Of a stretch of 64,000 nucleotides of DNA, positions 48,701 through 57,226 are shown piece after piece. The notes beneath the pieces were generated by a model that saw nothing but the letters and a program-made list of their open reading frames with translations, was not told where the DNA came from and ran no database searches. The position numbers were made by a program, and so were the translations under genes. The stretch's first letter is position 1. Each line of letters starts with the position of its first letter. Source of the stretch: Flavobacterium sp. UMI-01 (GTDB lineage: Bacteria; Bacteroidota; Bacteroidia; Flavobacteriales; Flavobacteriaceae); contig NZ_BPLU01000038.1 in the NCBI RefSeq assembly GCF_019656315.1, forward strand, positions 124,001-188,000, read 5' to 3'.

Positions 48701-48971
48701 TTCTATCCGTCCATCCGCCACGGTACCAAGTATAAAACACAAAGCCATTGGACACCTTAACACAATTCCCGTGAGGATTAATACTGGCTCCATAATGATA
48801 GGGTTGAGGATCATCGGCCTTCCAGAAATAAAAGGCATCTCTAGTGACTACGGTACTATCTAAAAATTTGACTTGTGCTAAAAGCTGGTTTGAAAATGTT
48901 GTCGTAATGAGAAATAGTACTAAAAGGATTCCATATTTTTTTACGGAATCTGGTTGGGTAGTTTTTTTCAT
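45759..48971 (-). CDS. PL24/PL25-type beta-propeller ulvan lyase, multimodular, T9SS-secreted
   Basis: A 1070-aa secreted protein (signal peptide ending NQLLAQ). Residues about 35-450 form a BNR-type beta-propeller lyase. His123 (GDTHLTT), His143 (MFDHHNED), Tyr188 (TYPALF) and Arg204 (MYFERRLG) are all present with the spacing I recall for the PL25 active site (20 between His, 16 between Tyr and Arg). Such enzymes cut ulvan next to rhamnose-3-sulfate by beta-elimination. Then come Ig/MBG-like repeats (about 450-700), a CBM6-like module (about 705-835), and a module (about 844-985, FRLQNVATGKF, KIWTIHYDETDDSYRFE) shared with the PL28 enzyme at 49229. A T9SS sorting domain starts near 997 (VYPNPAEKKF). 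It acts on polymer outside the cell. No promoter module is visible upstream. Confidence 0.88.
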   Translation of the reverse strand: MKKTTQPDSVKKYGILLVLFLITTTFSNQLLAQVKFLDSTVVTRDAFYFWKADDPQPYHYGASINPHGNCVKVSNGFVFYTWYRGGWTDRTLMVSRKKIGEGNWVHVALPAKLSLVGGKGDTHLTTNIGICPIDGTVHLMFDHHNEDLNYIRSKKNIAFGPDSEFIAANFLPQQDYLIPGKVVDGVTYPALFNNDQGEMYFERRLGSAVGGNVVMTYYNGDTWSPETTIIQGTGTQVSQGERNFAYGSAVLINGKFYYTYSVRWAESPTELNEGVYLMELGARMDNKATNVAGKSYDLPIIDHKPFLIADPRSVPADAGWAGGPQVAISPKNDIYLYQAPKSTTHYNYLKKAGETEFTEERGKGTLGNFYGNRMYKFIESGEDLVISSCLAGTYTWREDFRMTVGSRFRKSIKIMDNGTIVAVYSGTENSEKVSIYCYVFQIEKSEYTPQTITFDAIAQKTEGDADFALTATASSNLPVKFSSSNTNIARIVEGNKVKIMGVGTCEITAQQAGDGTFDAASEVNQTLVVNANTNKTNQTIEFTLAKSVHTWGDADQVLSATATSGLPVLFESTNPDVAVIVDGKVQVKRAGSTTINALQTGDAIFNAAPIVSQNFEVPIRQQTISFSAIPEVTSGDPVFQLQATTNNPNAKLRFVLPNNQVAIVWDSFVTDVLGPGSATITVTEEGDEYFTPAQATRTITVKPKTHVVPATIEAEYFTTKSGVNITRWSNSVFYLNDWGVNDFAEYTIDVPSDGTYEIEVFAASPSTSKKLEVKSGANTLATINLAITSSLTVFKGTKAMITLQKGVQKIKIVGVIGGFNFDKMKISLVQGPTVIIDKPTLQGDSFRLQNVATGKFLQSNSLETTTSNGGEAQENLWTFVKTNYNGTDFYNIDSEVSGRGVLRATGSGYTADPYAVINTSVAAPKPDVDKIWTIHYDETDDSYRFEVRDQNRFLYITENGKAYNMPADITDTRSKWKAIAKSSSLSNSKNVFNSSSIAVYPNPAEKKFVVECNDLGKATITIYDVLGKVIYSKTTAENKVEIEQDFKPGVYLIKVVGENQKMDHAKILIK

Positions 48972-48999
48972 AAAATAGGTGTTGGTTACTTATGAATTA

Positions 49000-49062
49000 C
49001 ACATTGGAACACAGACCTGTTGGCAGGCAAGCAGGTTTTCGTGACAAAAAAAATCAACAAAA
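49000..49062. repeat. Intergenic repeat-like stretch with ACCTG/CAGG symmetry
   Basis: In the 257-base gap upstream of the PL25-like gene lies GGAACACAGACCTG followed by GGCAGGCAAGCAGGT, giving nested inverted repeats. The CATTGGAACACAGA phrase recurs at about 51010. It looks like a dispersed intergenic repeat. I see no gene here. Confidence 0.4.
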
Positions 49063-49170
49063 GCCTAATGCGAATTCTGGGTTAATAGTTAATTTTTTAT
49101 TGGGAAGTTAGTCGAGTAAATGACGTTATGATAAAACGGAGGCTTCGACAAGCAGCTTGACAAATAAAAA

Positions 49171-49207
49171 TGAAAAATAAAGCAGAAAAAAGAATTTCTC
49201 TGCTTTA
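49171..49207 (-). terminator. Terminator after the PL28 gene
   Basis: Arms TAAAGCAGA (49178-49186) and TCTGCTTTA (49199-49207), followed on the minus strand by TTTTTCA; 22 bases past the stop at 49229. Confidence 0.75.
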
Positions 49208-49228
49208 CTAAAAATTGGATTTAAAAAC

Positions 49229-50785
49229 CTATTCTATAACTAGCTTTGTAAAATAAGCATTACTATCAGCCGTATTCACTTTTACAAGATAGATACCAGA
49301 TTGAAAAGCACCATTATTCTGTACCAATAGGTTAGTTTCGTTGGTAGTTGTAGAATAAACCAACTTTCCTAAGATATCATAAATAGATACAGCTACTTTA
49401 CCTAGCTCTTTAAATTCGAGGGTGAATTCAGTTTTAGCTGGATTAGGATAGAGTTTTATTAACGAATTGCTTTTAGCAAAATCTTCCACACCAAGAGGGG
49501 TTGATATTGGAATGGCTTTCCATTTACTTCTAGTATCTGTATCAGGCACAATAACATGTGTTACGTTTCCATTGGCTTCATGATACAAAAATCTGCCGCT
49601 AGTACCTGATTCAAATCTATACGTATCATCAAATTCGTCATAATGTATCGTCCAAACTTTGTCACCATCACTTGATGGTGGATTGGTTCCTGTACTTACA
49701 ACAGCATAAGCTCCCCCAGCAAAACCAGCTCCCGTGGCACGCAATACCCCATAGGTTTTACTATCTATATTATAAAAGCTTCCACTATCAACAAAAGTCC
49801 ATTGTTTGTTATCCTCTACACCTGAATCACTCATCGTCACTGGTGTAGCACTTACTCCTGAATCAGTTAAAAATTTCCCAGTCGCTACGTTTTTCAATCG
49901 GTAAACGTCTCCTGTTGATGGTGGAGGATTAGTATCCACAACTTCTGCTTTTTGGTAGGTCGTATTTGCCCATCTAATTTGTGCTCTTCCGCCTTTTACT
50001 CGATACGCACCATATCGAATACCTGATTCTGTTCCTCTTTCAGGTGAGGGTATGTTCCATTTAAAAATATCCCCTCCAATTATCACATCACAATAATGAA
50101 TTTTCTTAGTGGCATTGTTCGGGTCTTGTCTAAAACCTACCTCAAGTTGAAAAGTAGTTTCCACATTTTTTGGTATGTTCTTTAGGAAAACAATTTCCCT
50201 ACCGCTACTTCCTTCTCCACCACGAACCAAGATACGCTCGGCATAAATATCGAACGACACTTGCTTACCAACGTCGGGGCCCGTACCATATACCGGCATT
50301 GCTAGATACAAACAAATAGCTGGATCAGTAGAACCACCACCACCTGTATGTTTACCTTTGGCTTGTGCTATGTAAGTCCCATCATTGCTGGTTCCTGTTG
50401 TATCACCCACTTCAAGAATCCTTACGATTCCTGTAAATCTTGCATAACTTCCCACACCTGTCTGTTGAGACCTACTTAAAGAGCGCTCAATTCTAGGTTG
50501 CAAGCTAGTATCAAATTTATTCGAACCTGCTGTGATGTTGTACATCCCCCAAGTTTTCCCATAAACACTGCTTTCTTTGTAATTTGCATAACAACTGCGA
50601 TCGTCGATAGTTCCTGTATTTACTGGATTGGGGATATCTGTTTCTCTGACTGCATTTTCACCTTCTGGGTTACAGGTCGAATAAGGACCGGTATCTTCAT
50701 CGGGTGCTGTTGTTTGCGCTGTCAAACTAAATGACAAGAGTAAAAAACTAGCAAACAAAAAGGACTTTAACGTATTTTTTTTCAT
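49229..50785 (-). CDS. PL28 ulvan lyase with ulvan-binding-type module and T9SS tail
   Basis: A 518-aa secreted protein (signal peptide ending SLTAQ). Residues about 25-285 match PL28 ulvan lyases closely as I remember them: [96 protein letters not shown]. The product is an unsaturated uronyl end for GH105. Residues about 292-430 are a lectin-like module ([30 protein letters not shown]), like the ulvan-binding domain described at the C-terminus of long ulvan lyases. A T9SS sorting domain ends the protein ([14 protein letters not shown]). It would act on polymer at the surface or in the medium. It is monocistronic, with promoter module 8 and its own terminator. Confidence 0.92.
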   Translation of the reverse strand: MKKNTLKSFLFASFLLLSFSLTAQTTAPDEDTGPYSTCNPEGENAVRETDIPNPVNTGTIDDRSCYANYKESSVYGKTWGMYNITAGSNKFDTSLQPRIERSLSRSQQTGVGSYARFTGIVRILEVGDTTGTSNDGTYIAQAKGKHTGGGGSTDPAICLYLAMPVYGTGPDVGKQVSFDIYAERILVRGGEGSSGREIVFLKNIPKNVETTFQLEVGFRQDPNNATKKIHYCDVIIGGDIFKWNIPSPERGTESGIRYGAYRVKGGRAQIRWANTTYQKAEVVDTNPPPSTGDVYRLKNVATGKFLTDSGVSATPVTMSDSGVEDNKQWTFVDSGSFYNIDSKTYGVLRATGAGFAGGAYAVVSTGTNPPSSDGDKVWTIHYDEFDDTYRFESGTSGRFLYHEANGNVTHVIVPDTDTRSKWKAIPISTPLGVEDFAKSNSLIKLYPNPAKTEFTLEFKELGKVAVSIYDILGKLVYSTTTNETNLLVQNNGAFQSGIYLVKVNTADSNAYFTKLVIE

Positions 50786-50825
50786 AATTAACTTTAAAAT
50801 AGGTTATTAGTTTAGCATTTAGAAT

Positions 50826-50870
50826 GCAATTTCTATAAATAAAGCCTAATTTCTGTACTGCTTTGTCCTG
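50826..50870 (-). promoter_or_regulatory. Promoter module 8, upstream of PL28
   Basis: Operator CAGGACAAAGCAGTACA (50854-50870 on the minus strand), perfect distal half, one change in the proximal half. The -7 position 20 bp downstream (GAAATTGC) is poor; TAGAAATTG lies two bases nearer. This is the weakest -7 box of the eight. The predicted leader is about 34 bases. Confidence 0.65.
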
Positions 50871-51009
50871 CTAGAAAAACAACTTTTTTTGACCACATTA
50901 CCTAAAAAATAAGAAAAACAGCTCTTTTTTAAAAACAAATAGAACAAACTAATAATCAACAGTTTAGCCTGTTTAAGAATTTTAAAGCTGTGTGATTAAC
51001 CCCAGGTTA

Positions 51010-51100
51010 CGCATTGGAACACAGATAACACAGATAAAACGGATTTACACAGATTTTTTAAATGTTTTGTAGCAAAAAAATCTGCAGAAATCCGCATAAC
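51010..51100. repeat. ACACAGAT/AATCTG-type intergenic repeats
   Basis: CATTGGAACACAGATAACAC, ACAGATAAAACGGATTTACA and AAAAAATCTGCAGAAATCCG stand in a row, related to the 10-bp units at 32391-32460. This accounts for much of the 413-base gap between PL28 and GH105; I see no gene in it. Confidence 0.5.
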
Positions 51101-51123
51101 CTGACTATCAATAGAAAGCGCGG

Positions 51124-51169
51124 TATGAAAAAAAAATCTGCCGAAATCTCATACAGACTTCGGCAGATT
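51124..51169 (-). terminator. Terminator after the GH105 gene
   Basis: Perfect arms AATCTGCCGAA (51135-51145) and TTCGGCAGATT (51159-51169), followed on the minus strand by a run of nine or more T. It closes the sulfatase/GH78-heparinase-like-GH3-GH105 operon. Confidence 0.88.
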
Positions 51170-51198
51170 CTTATAATAAGTTCTATTTAAAGGAACCG

Positions 51199-52332
51199 TT
51201 ATTTTTGCAATTTCATCACTTCGCTACCCGCTAATAAATAAGCTCCAGTTCCAAAGTTTTGCCAACTTCCTTCAGAGGCTGGTTCTGGAAAAGCACCAAT
51301 GTTTTGTACCCAGCCAATCATTCCGTCTTTATGTTGGCATTTAGTTAATGCTGTCCAAGCTTTTTTAACGGCAGGCAAATATTTGGCTTTATCTAACATA
51401 CCATTATTAATTCCCCAAGCCAAAGCATAAGTATAAAAACCACTACCGCTTACCTCTCCATGATTATAAGCTTCAGGACACAATAAACTCGTATGCCACA
51501 AACCACTTTTGGTTTGTAACTCCAGAATTCTTCCTGCCATTTCTTTGTACAAATTCACATAAAAAGGGCGGTTTTTATAATTTTCAGGCATATCAGTCAA
51601 AATCAAAGCCAAGCCTGAAAGTACCCAACCATTTCCTCTAGACCAAAATACTTTTTTGCCGTTAGGCTCTTTCATATCCTTGTCAGAACCCGTCCAAATA
51701 AAACGTCCGTCTCTAGCAAATAAGCGTTCTTCTTTGTCATATAACTTGTTGTAAGCATCCATATAATGTTTGTGCATCAAGTCTAAATAAGAATCCTTAT
51801 TAGTGTGTTTGGCATATAAATTAATTACGGGAGGAGCCATAAACAAAGCATCACACCACCACCACAAAATATTTTCGTCTTTGTTTTTCGACGTTCCATC
51901 TGACCATTTATTTGGCTCTATGATATGCGCTTTTAAGAAATCTTCAGTTGGTTTTAAATTCACAAAATCTTTTCTTTTGAAAGTCATATCTATATACAAA
52001 TAACTGTACGAGATAGCTACATCATCAGCATGAAAAACACGTTTATAAGTTTGCCAATCACTATTGTATCCTTGGTTTTTGAGAGCTGCTTCAAAAATTT
52101 GGTTTTTAGTCGCAGCATGTGCTCTAGCCACTCCTGTATAATAAGCCCCCACAGTCCAATCTGTCGGCGCTATTGCCATGATAGGATGTGCTTCCTGCCA
52201 TTCTAAGGCTTTAACCATTGAAGCTTCGACTTTAGATTTGTCAAAGACATTTTGTGCTATTGCGTTATCGCAAACTGAAAAGCTAACTACCGCTGCTAGC
52301 GTCATTGATTTGATTATCGACTTGATTGCCAT
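51199..52332 (-). CDS. GH105 unsaturated uronyl hydrolase
   Basis: A 377-aa secreted protein (signal peptide ending DNAIAQ). GH105 enzymes hydrolyse the unsaturated uronic acid left by lyases, through hydration of the double bond rather than a classical displacement. The (alpha/alpha)6 barrel shows [28 protein letters not shown], and [13 protein letters not shown] (Asp about residue 160, the candidate catalytic acid of YteR-type enzymes). [14 protein letters not shown] and [15 protein letters not shown] are further family segments. In ulvan degradation it removes the unsaturated residue from the ends made by PL28/PL25 lyases. It is the last gene of its operon, 3 bases after GH3. Confidence 0.94.
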   Translation of the reverse strand: MAIKSIIKSMTLAAVVSFSVCDNAIAQNVFDKSKVEASMVKALEWQEAHPIMAIAPTDWTVGAYYTGVARAHAATKNQIFEAALKNQGYNSDWQTYKRVFHADDVAISYSYLYIDMTFKRKDFVNLKPTEDFLKAHIIEPNKWSDGTSKNKDENILWWWCDALFMAPPVINLYAKHTNKDSYLDLMHKHYMDAYNKLYDKEERLFARDGRFIWTGSDKDMKEPNGKKVFWSRGNGWVLSGLALILTDMPENYKNRPFYVNLYKEMAGRILELQTKSGLWHTSLLCPEAYNHGEVSGSGFYTYALAWGINNGMLDKAKYLPAVKKAWTALTKCQHKDGMIGWVQNIGAFPEPASEGSWQNFGTGAYLLAGSEVMKLQK

Positions 52333-52335
52333 TTT

Positions 52336-54603
52336 TTATTTTTTAAGTTTAAAGTTTGTTTTTAAATAGTCTTGAGAAGAGGTTCCAATCATCAGGGTAT
52401 AGTCACCAGCTTCTAAAATTTTATCCATTTTAAGTCCTGTAAATTCTAACATTTTAGGGGTGATTCTAAATTTAACCACTTTAGATTCGCCAGGGTTTAA
52501 TTCAATTTTATCAAATGCTTTTAATTCTTTATCGGGTCTGGTTACAGAACCGATTTCGTCCTTGATGTACATTTGAACCACTTCTTTTGCCTTTACAGCT
52601 CCGGTATTTTTGATGGTTACGCTAACTTCAATTTCAGAAGTTGGAGTGATTTCATTGGCTGATAATTTCAAATTGGAAAACTCAAATTTAGCAAAACTTA
52701 GCCCATAACCAAACGGATAAAGCGGTCCTTCTTTAAGGAACAAATAGCCTTTTTTATAATTAATCTCTTTCATACTATAATGAAATGGTAACTGTCCAAT
52801 GGATCTAGGGACAGTCACAGGAGATTTACCCGATGGCGAAACTTCACCAAAGATTATTTTAGCAGTAGATTCGTCACCAAATTCACTTAAATCCCAAGTA
52901 TCTAAAATCGCATCTGCCTGTTCAGAAATTACATTGATGGATAAGGTTCTGCGGTGTTTTAATACTACAATAACAGGTTTTCCTGTTGCTTTGATTTTTT
53001 CGACTAATTCATCTTGTGCTCCCACAGGGTCTATGGTTGCTCTATCTCCAATAGCACCATTAAAAAAAGCTTCTTTCGAAGTAAATTCGTCACCTCCTAA
53101 AAATAAAATAGAAACATCGGCATCTTTAGCCAGCCCAATCATTTTGTCGATTGCTTGAGGATTTCTAGGCAATAAGCTAGGCACATCCTTTTTACCATCG
53201 GTTAAATTAAAGCCTTTCTCCGCTACAAACGAAACATTCGAACCCGCAACCGATTCAAACATGGCTTTGGTATTCTCTTTTACTAATGGGCCTAAAAGTG
53301 CAATTTTCAATTTTTTCTTTTTATCCAAAGGCAAGGCGTTCCCTTCGTTTTTCAACAAAATAATCGATTCTAAATCGGCTTCTTTAGCCAATTCTAAAGA
53401 AGATTTGGCACGAACCCCTTTTTCTACTTTTGAAATATTAACATAAGGATTATCAAACAAACCCAAAATAAACTTCGTTCTCAAAACACGTCTTACCGCT
53501 CTATCGATTAGTTTTTCAATTTCAGGATTTTCTTTAACCATTTTAGGAAGTAACGCATAGGCATCCTCGGCATACAAATCGATATCTACACCTGCTTTTA
53601 ATCCCATCAAGGCTGCCGCTTCAGGAGTTTCGGCTACTTTCATAAAATAATGCAAACGTCCGATGTCATTGGCATCCGAAACTACATAACCATTAAACCC
53701 CCATTGGTCACGTAAAACACCCGTTAATAATTCAGGATTTCCATGACTTGCAATTCCGTTTAAATCACCGTGAGAAGCCATAATTCCCAATGTTTTAGCC
53801 TCCTTTACAGCCGCTTCAAAAGGAGGGTAAATTTCGTCAATCAAGGTGCGCTCCGAAATTTCAATCGCAGCAAAATTAGTACCTCCCAAGACTTGTCCGT
53901 ATCCTGCAAAATGTTTGGCTACGGCACCGATATGCGTTCCTTTACCAAGTCCTTCATAATTCCCTTGTACTCCTTTGATGGCATTGGTCACCATTTGGGT
54001 AGTCAAATAAGTATCTTCACCAAATGCTTCAGACATACGTCCAAAACGCGGATCACGAACCAAATCAGCCTCAGGCGAATGACACATGTGCATCCCACGC
54101 AAACGCGCTTCCTTCCCTACTACATCCCAAACGCGATTGACCAAACTTGGGTTAAAAGAAGCCGCTGAAGTCATTGGTCTTCCAAATTTAGTACAACCTT
54201 CAGCATCCACTCCATTGTAAGATTCCGTTACAAATAGCGCTGGAATTCCCCAACGGTTGTGCTCGATAATGTATTTTTGAAGCGCATTATTGAATTTGGC
54301 TGCTGCCAAAGCATCTAGATGTTCAGCTGGATTTTTAATACCCGCTGTACCTAATTTTAATTTTTCGACAACAATATCAGAGAGTTTTAAGTTTCCTTTT
54401 GCATCAGCATCTACTCCAATATTAGCGTGAAAAATGCGCATCTGAGCTATTTTTTCTTCCAATGACAACAAAGGCAACAAAGCCTCTACGCGTTCGTCCA
54501 CGGATAAAGATGGATTTTTATAACGTTTCGTGTCCTTAGTCTGCCCATAGGACTGAAAAATAACCGTTAAACTGAGTAAGGGTACATAAAATATTTTTTT
54601 CAT
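52336..54603 (-). CDS. GH3 beta-glycosidase (xylosidase- or glucosidase-like)
   Basis: A 755-aa secreted protein (signal peptide ending FQSYGQ). It has the three GH3 domains: TIM barrel (MSEAFGEDTYLTTQM, AVAKHFAGYGQ, MASHGDLNGIASHGNPELLT), alpha/beta sandwich (ESIILLKNEGNALPLDKKKK) and a C-terminal Fn3-like domain (VTIKNTGAVKAKEVVQMYI). The nucleophile is Asp310 in YVVSDANDIG. GH3 enzymes are retaining; in ulvan PULs they act as beta-xylosidases on the xylose-containing disaccharides, which I take as the likely role, though a uronyl or glucosyl specificity is possible. It sits between the heparinase-like gene (60 bases) and GH105 (3 bases). Confidence 0.93.
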   Translation of the reverse strand: MKKIFYVPLLSLTVIFQSYGQTKDTKRYKNPSLSVDERVEALLPLLSLEEKIAQMRIFHANIGVDADAKGNLKLSDIVVEKLKLGTAGIKNPAEHLDALAAAKFNNALQKYIIEHNRWGIPALFVTESYNGVDAEGCTKFGRPMTSAASFNPSLVNRVWDVVGKEARLRGMHMCHSPEADLVRDPRFGRMSEAFGEDTYLTTQMVTNAIKGVQGNYEGLGKGTHIGAVAKHFAGYGQVLGGTNFAAIEISERTLIDEIYPPFEAAVKEAKTLGIMASHGDLNGIASHGNPELLTGVLRDQWGFNGYVVSDANDIGRLHYFMKVAETPEAAALMGLKAGVDIDLYAEDAYALLPKMVKENPEIEKLIDRAVRRVLRTKFILGLFDNPYVNISKVEKGVRAKSSLELAKEADLESIILLKNEGNALPLDKKKKLKIALLGPLVKENTKAMFESVAGSNVSFVAEKGFNLTDGKKDVPSLLPRNPQAIDKMIGLAKDADVSILFLGGDEFTSKEAFFNGAIGDRATIDPVGAQDELVEKIKATGKPVIVVLKHRRTLSINVISEQADAILDTWDLSEFGDESTAKIIFGEVSPSGKSPVTVPRSIGQLPFHYSMKEINYKKGYLFLKEGPLYPFGYGLSFAKFEFSNLKLSANEITPTSEIEVSVTIKNTGAVKAKEVVQMYIKDEIGSVTRPDKELKAFDKIELNPGESKVVKFRITPKMLEFTGLKMDKILEAGDYTLMIGTSSQDYLKTNFKLKK

Positions 54604-54663
54604 TAGGTATAAATTATTTAAAATATAATCGTTAGGAACTATTTCAATGGTAAAAGCATCTTC

Positions 54664-57225
54664 TTATTTCAAATTAAGGATTGCATTCTCCGTCGCATTA
54701 ATTTGGTATTCTGGTGTGGTCAAATCAATATAAGCAGCGAGACTTTTGCTATCTTTAGCTGTAATTGTTGCCTTATCTATCGTTAGTTTTTTACCATCCC
54801 CTATATAAATGTTTTCCAATTTTTGGTTTTGATTCAGCGTAATAATCACAAAACCGCCTTCAAAAACAAGTCCTAAATCTTTGTTCTCATAAACCGTATC
54901 AAGCGCTTGGTTGATGATGTATTGTGTAATGGTTTTATCGTTGATACTACTAATCACTTTGAATCCCTTAAAAACTCCAGCTGTTTCCAGTTTTTCTACT
55001 GACTGAATTCCATTTTTAGTATTTTTCTCGAAAGTAGGTTCGTAGATAACCGCAAATGGATTCGTCCAAGCTTCTCCTTTTTGACGAACAACTAATGTTG
55101 GCGTAGGCAATTTATCATAGGGTTTTGGAGCTTCAAATGTAGGCGGTGCCATCACTTTGGTATATTCCCTATTGGTATTACCCAGCATAAAAAGATGCAT
55201 ATAGCGGTTCTTTTTATCCTGTAATTTGTTCAGTTCAAAAGTGGCACTTACATCTTTGGAATAAACCTCAGATGATGCTACCTTTTTAAAGAAATGCCAT
55301 CCTGGATTTTTATAGTTTTTATTGTAAACGTATTTCACATTGGCATTTCCTTGAAAACGATTTTCATCGGGCTTAAGGGTTAGGTCTTTGTTTAGAAACT
55401 GTAATTCATCCCCAATGTTATGATACAAATAATCGTGGTATTCATTTGGCAAAGCCGATTTAGAACGAAAAACATCTACATAATAGCCCGTGGTAGGTGA
55501 AGTTCTTACCAGTACCAACGTACGCTCTTGAGTCGCTTCGGCCTTGTCTCCTCTATCGTCTAAAAAATTCGTTCTTATAAAAGAATAATTGGGAGAAAGT
55601 GCTGTTTCAAGTGGCTTAGGTTCCATTGCGACCAACTGGGTTCTATTGATTCCTAGATTAACCCAATCCCCTTCGCCTTGACTTGCACCATTAACTACAA
55701 CGGTGTTGTGCGCTGCAAATAATCGGGAATAATTTTCGTGTAAATCGGTGCGGTATGCGCCACGACCATTATCCACACCTAATACTTGTCCCAATCCATA
55801 CAATTCCATGTCCATACCACTGGCATGACCATGTTCCATTTGTCCGCCTCCTACAAAACACATTAGACCATCTTCTGGATTTTTGGTTGTACTTAGATTG
55901 CGTTGTAAAAAAACACCAGCATGCGTAAATTGGTCTGTTCTTGGTAAAGCCGTTTGATTGACATCATAATTTTCTTTTATATCCTCCAACCACAATAATT
56001 GTAAGGGGGTGAAATAAGGCGAAATACCACCAGAACGTTTGCCTACTGTGGCTCTATCGTATTTTTTGGATTGGATTCCTTCTGTTACTAAGGGACCAAA
56101 TTTTGTTGTCAATTTGGCAATACCTTCCTTTTTTCCTAATAAGTAGGCCATATCATAAGCATCATAAGGCGCTTCAAATTCGCGATGCCCATCACCAAAA
56201 CGGATGATTTCACCATTGGGATAACGAATGCTGTTCCAACGGTCTAACGAAAATGGAATCTTATAATATTTTTGACCCAAATGTAAATTAGGATTATAAT
56301 GATCCAAAAGAAGCAACATTCGGGTAGTGAACTCGGCTACTCCATTCGAATACTGTGAAGTCTCGGGATATACATCACCTTCGTTTTTATATTTATGAGC
56401 CACATCAGGCAAAGCATCCTGTTGTTCTGTTCCTTTTACTAAATAAAAATCCAAATATTTTTTTCTCAGATTTTCATCGTTCAATGCCAACGCATTTTGT
56501 ACCAAGCTAAACGATTCTAAAACTGACCAATTAGAGCCTGTATGACCGTGTTCAACGGCTAATTTCGCATAGGTTTCAAAAACTTTTTGCGCATTTTCAA
56601 CAGAAAAATTGGTGTTTTTTTTGGAGCCAATAGAAAAGACTTTTTTGTTTTTATCGATATAAGTTGCTACAAAATCATAAATAATAGGCAATTGTGCGCC
56701 AATAATTCGAGCCTCTCTCAAATGGTCTGTAGGATACAGCCATCCTCCATTTCCTTTTTCGGTTGACGGCTGGATTTGGATTAATCCTTCAACATAGGCA
56801 TTGAGAATATCTACAGCACATTGCGCATAGTTTTTATCATCGGTCAAAAAATACAACACACCACAATCGATACCAATTTGCAAAAATTTGTTTTGGAGCG
56901 AACGGTCTGTATTGTTTTCATCCACAGAATCCTCAAAACGCTTTAAGGGCGGTGTATTACCCGCTTTTTGTTTGGACCAATCAAAAGGAATTTGCTTCAA
57001 AAAATCCTCAGGCGATTTTTTATACAACAAAATATCTTTATCCACTCTTTGTTTAAACTCTTTGTAAAAAGCATTAGCCCAAGCTTGGTTTTTGATTTTA
57101 TCTAAAAGGGGAGCTTTCTCCTCCTGCTTCACCCAAATAAAAGGTCGTTGCTGATTTTGGGCGAATGCCATTGCACCATTTAAAACCAATAGTAGTACTA
57201 TTATGTATTTAGCTAACGTATTCAT
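54664..57225 (-). CDS. Heparinase II/III-like protein, candidate exolyase or oligosaccharide dehydratase
   Basis: An 853-aa secreted protein (signal peptide ending GAMAFAQ). The N-terminal ~400 residues form an (alpha/alpha) toroid (WLYPTDHLREARI, HGHTGSNWSVLESFSLVQNA). The middle has the heparinase II/III beta-sandwich hallmark (GGGQMEHGHASGMDMELYG near residue 465, then VDNGRG and AHNTVVVNG). C-terminal beta domains complete it. This fold carries out beta-elimination on uronate polymers. Its position, one base after a sulfatase-GH78 gene and in the same operon as GH105, suggests it makes unsaturated ends from imported oligosaccharides. An ulvan-oligosaccharide dehydratase has been described in Formosa; whether this protein is its homologue I cannot confirm from memory. 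Family call firm, reaction inferred. Confidence 0.85.
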   Translation of the reverse strand: MNTLAKYIIVLLLVLNGAMAFAQNQQRPFIWVKQEEKAPLLDKIKNQAWANAFYKEFKQRVDKDILLYKKSPEDFLKQIPFDWSKQKAGNTPPLKRFEDSVDENNTDRSLQNKFLQIGIDCGVLYFLTDDKNYAQCAVDILNAYVEGLIQIQPSTEKGNGGWLYPTDHLREARIIGAQLPIIYDFVATYIDKNKKVFSIGSKKNTNFSVENAQKVFETYAKLAVEHGHTGSNWSVLESFSLVQNALALNDENLRKKYLDFYLVKGTEQQDALPDVAHKYKNEGDVYPETSQYSNGVAEFTTRMLLLLDHYNPNLHLGQKYYKIPFSLDRWNSIRYPNGEIIRFGDGHREFEAPYDAYDMAYLLGKKEGIAKLTTKFGPLVTEGIQSKKYDRATVGKRSGGISPYFTPLQLLWLEDIKENYDVNQTALPRTDQFTHAGVFLQRNLSTTKNPEDGLMCFVGGGQMEHGHASGMDMELYGLGQVLGVDNGRGAYRTDLHENYSRLFAAHNTVVVNGASQGEGDWVNLGINRTQLVAMEPKPLETALSPNYSFIRTNFLDDRGDKAEATQERTLVLVRTSPTTGYYVDVFRSKSALPNEYHDYLYHNIGDELQFLNKDLTLKPDENRFQGNANVKYVYNKNYKNPGWHFFKKVASSEVYSKDVSATFELNKLQDKKNRYMHLFMLGNTNREYTKVMAPPTFEAPKPYDKLPTPTLVVRQKGEAWTNPFAVIYEPTFEKNTKNGIQSVEKLETAGVFKGFKVISSINDKTITQYIINQALDTVYENKDLGLVFEGGFVIITLNQNQKLENIYIGDGKKLTIDKATITAKDSKSLAAYIDLTTPEYQINATENAILNLK

Positions 57226-57226
57226 T

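Noticed and set aside
53770..54168. Plus-strand open frame of 132 codons
   Set aside because: It is antisense to the GH3 barrel, whose conserved motifs are intact across the same bases.
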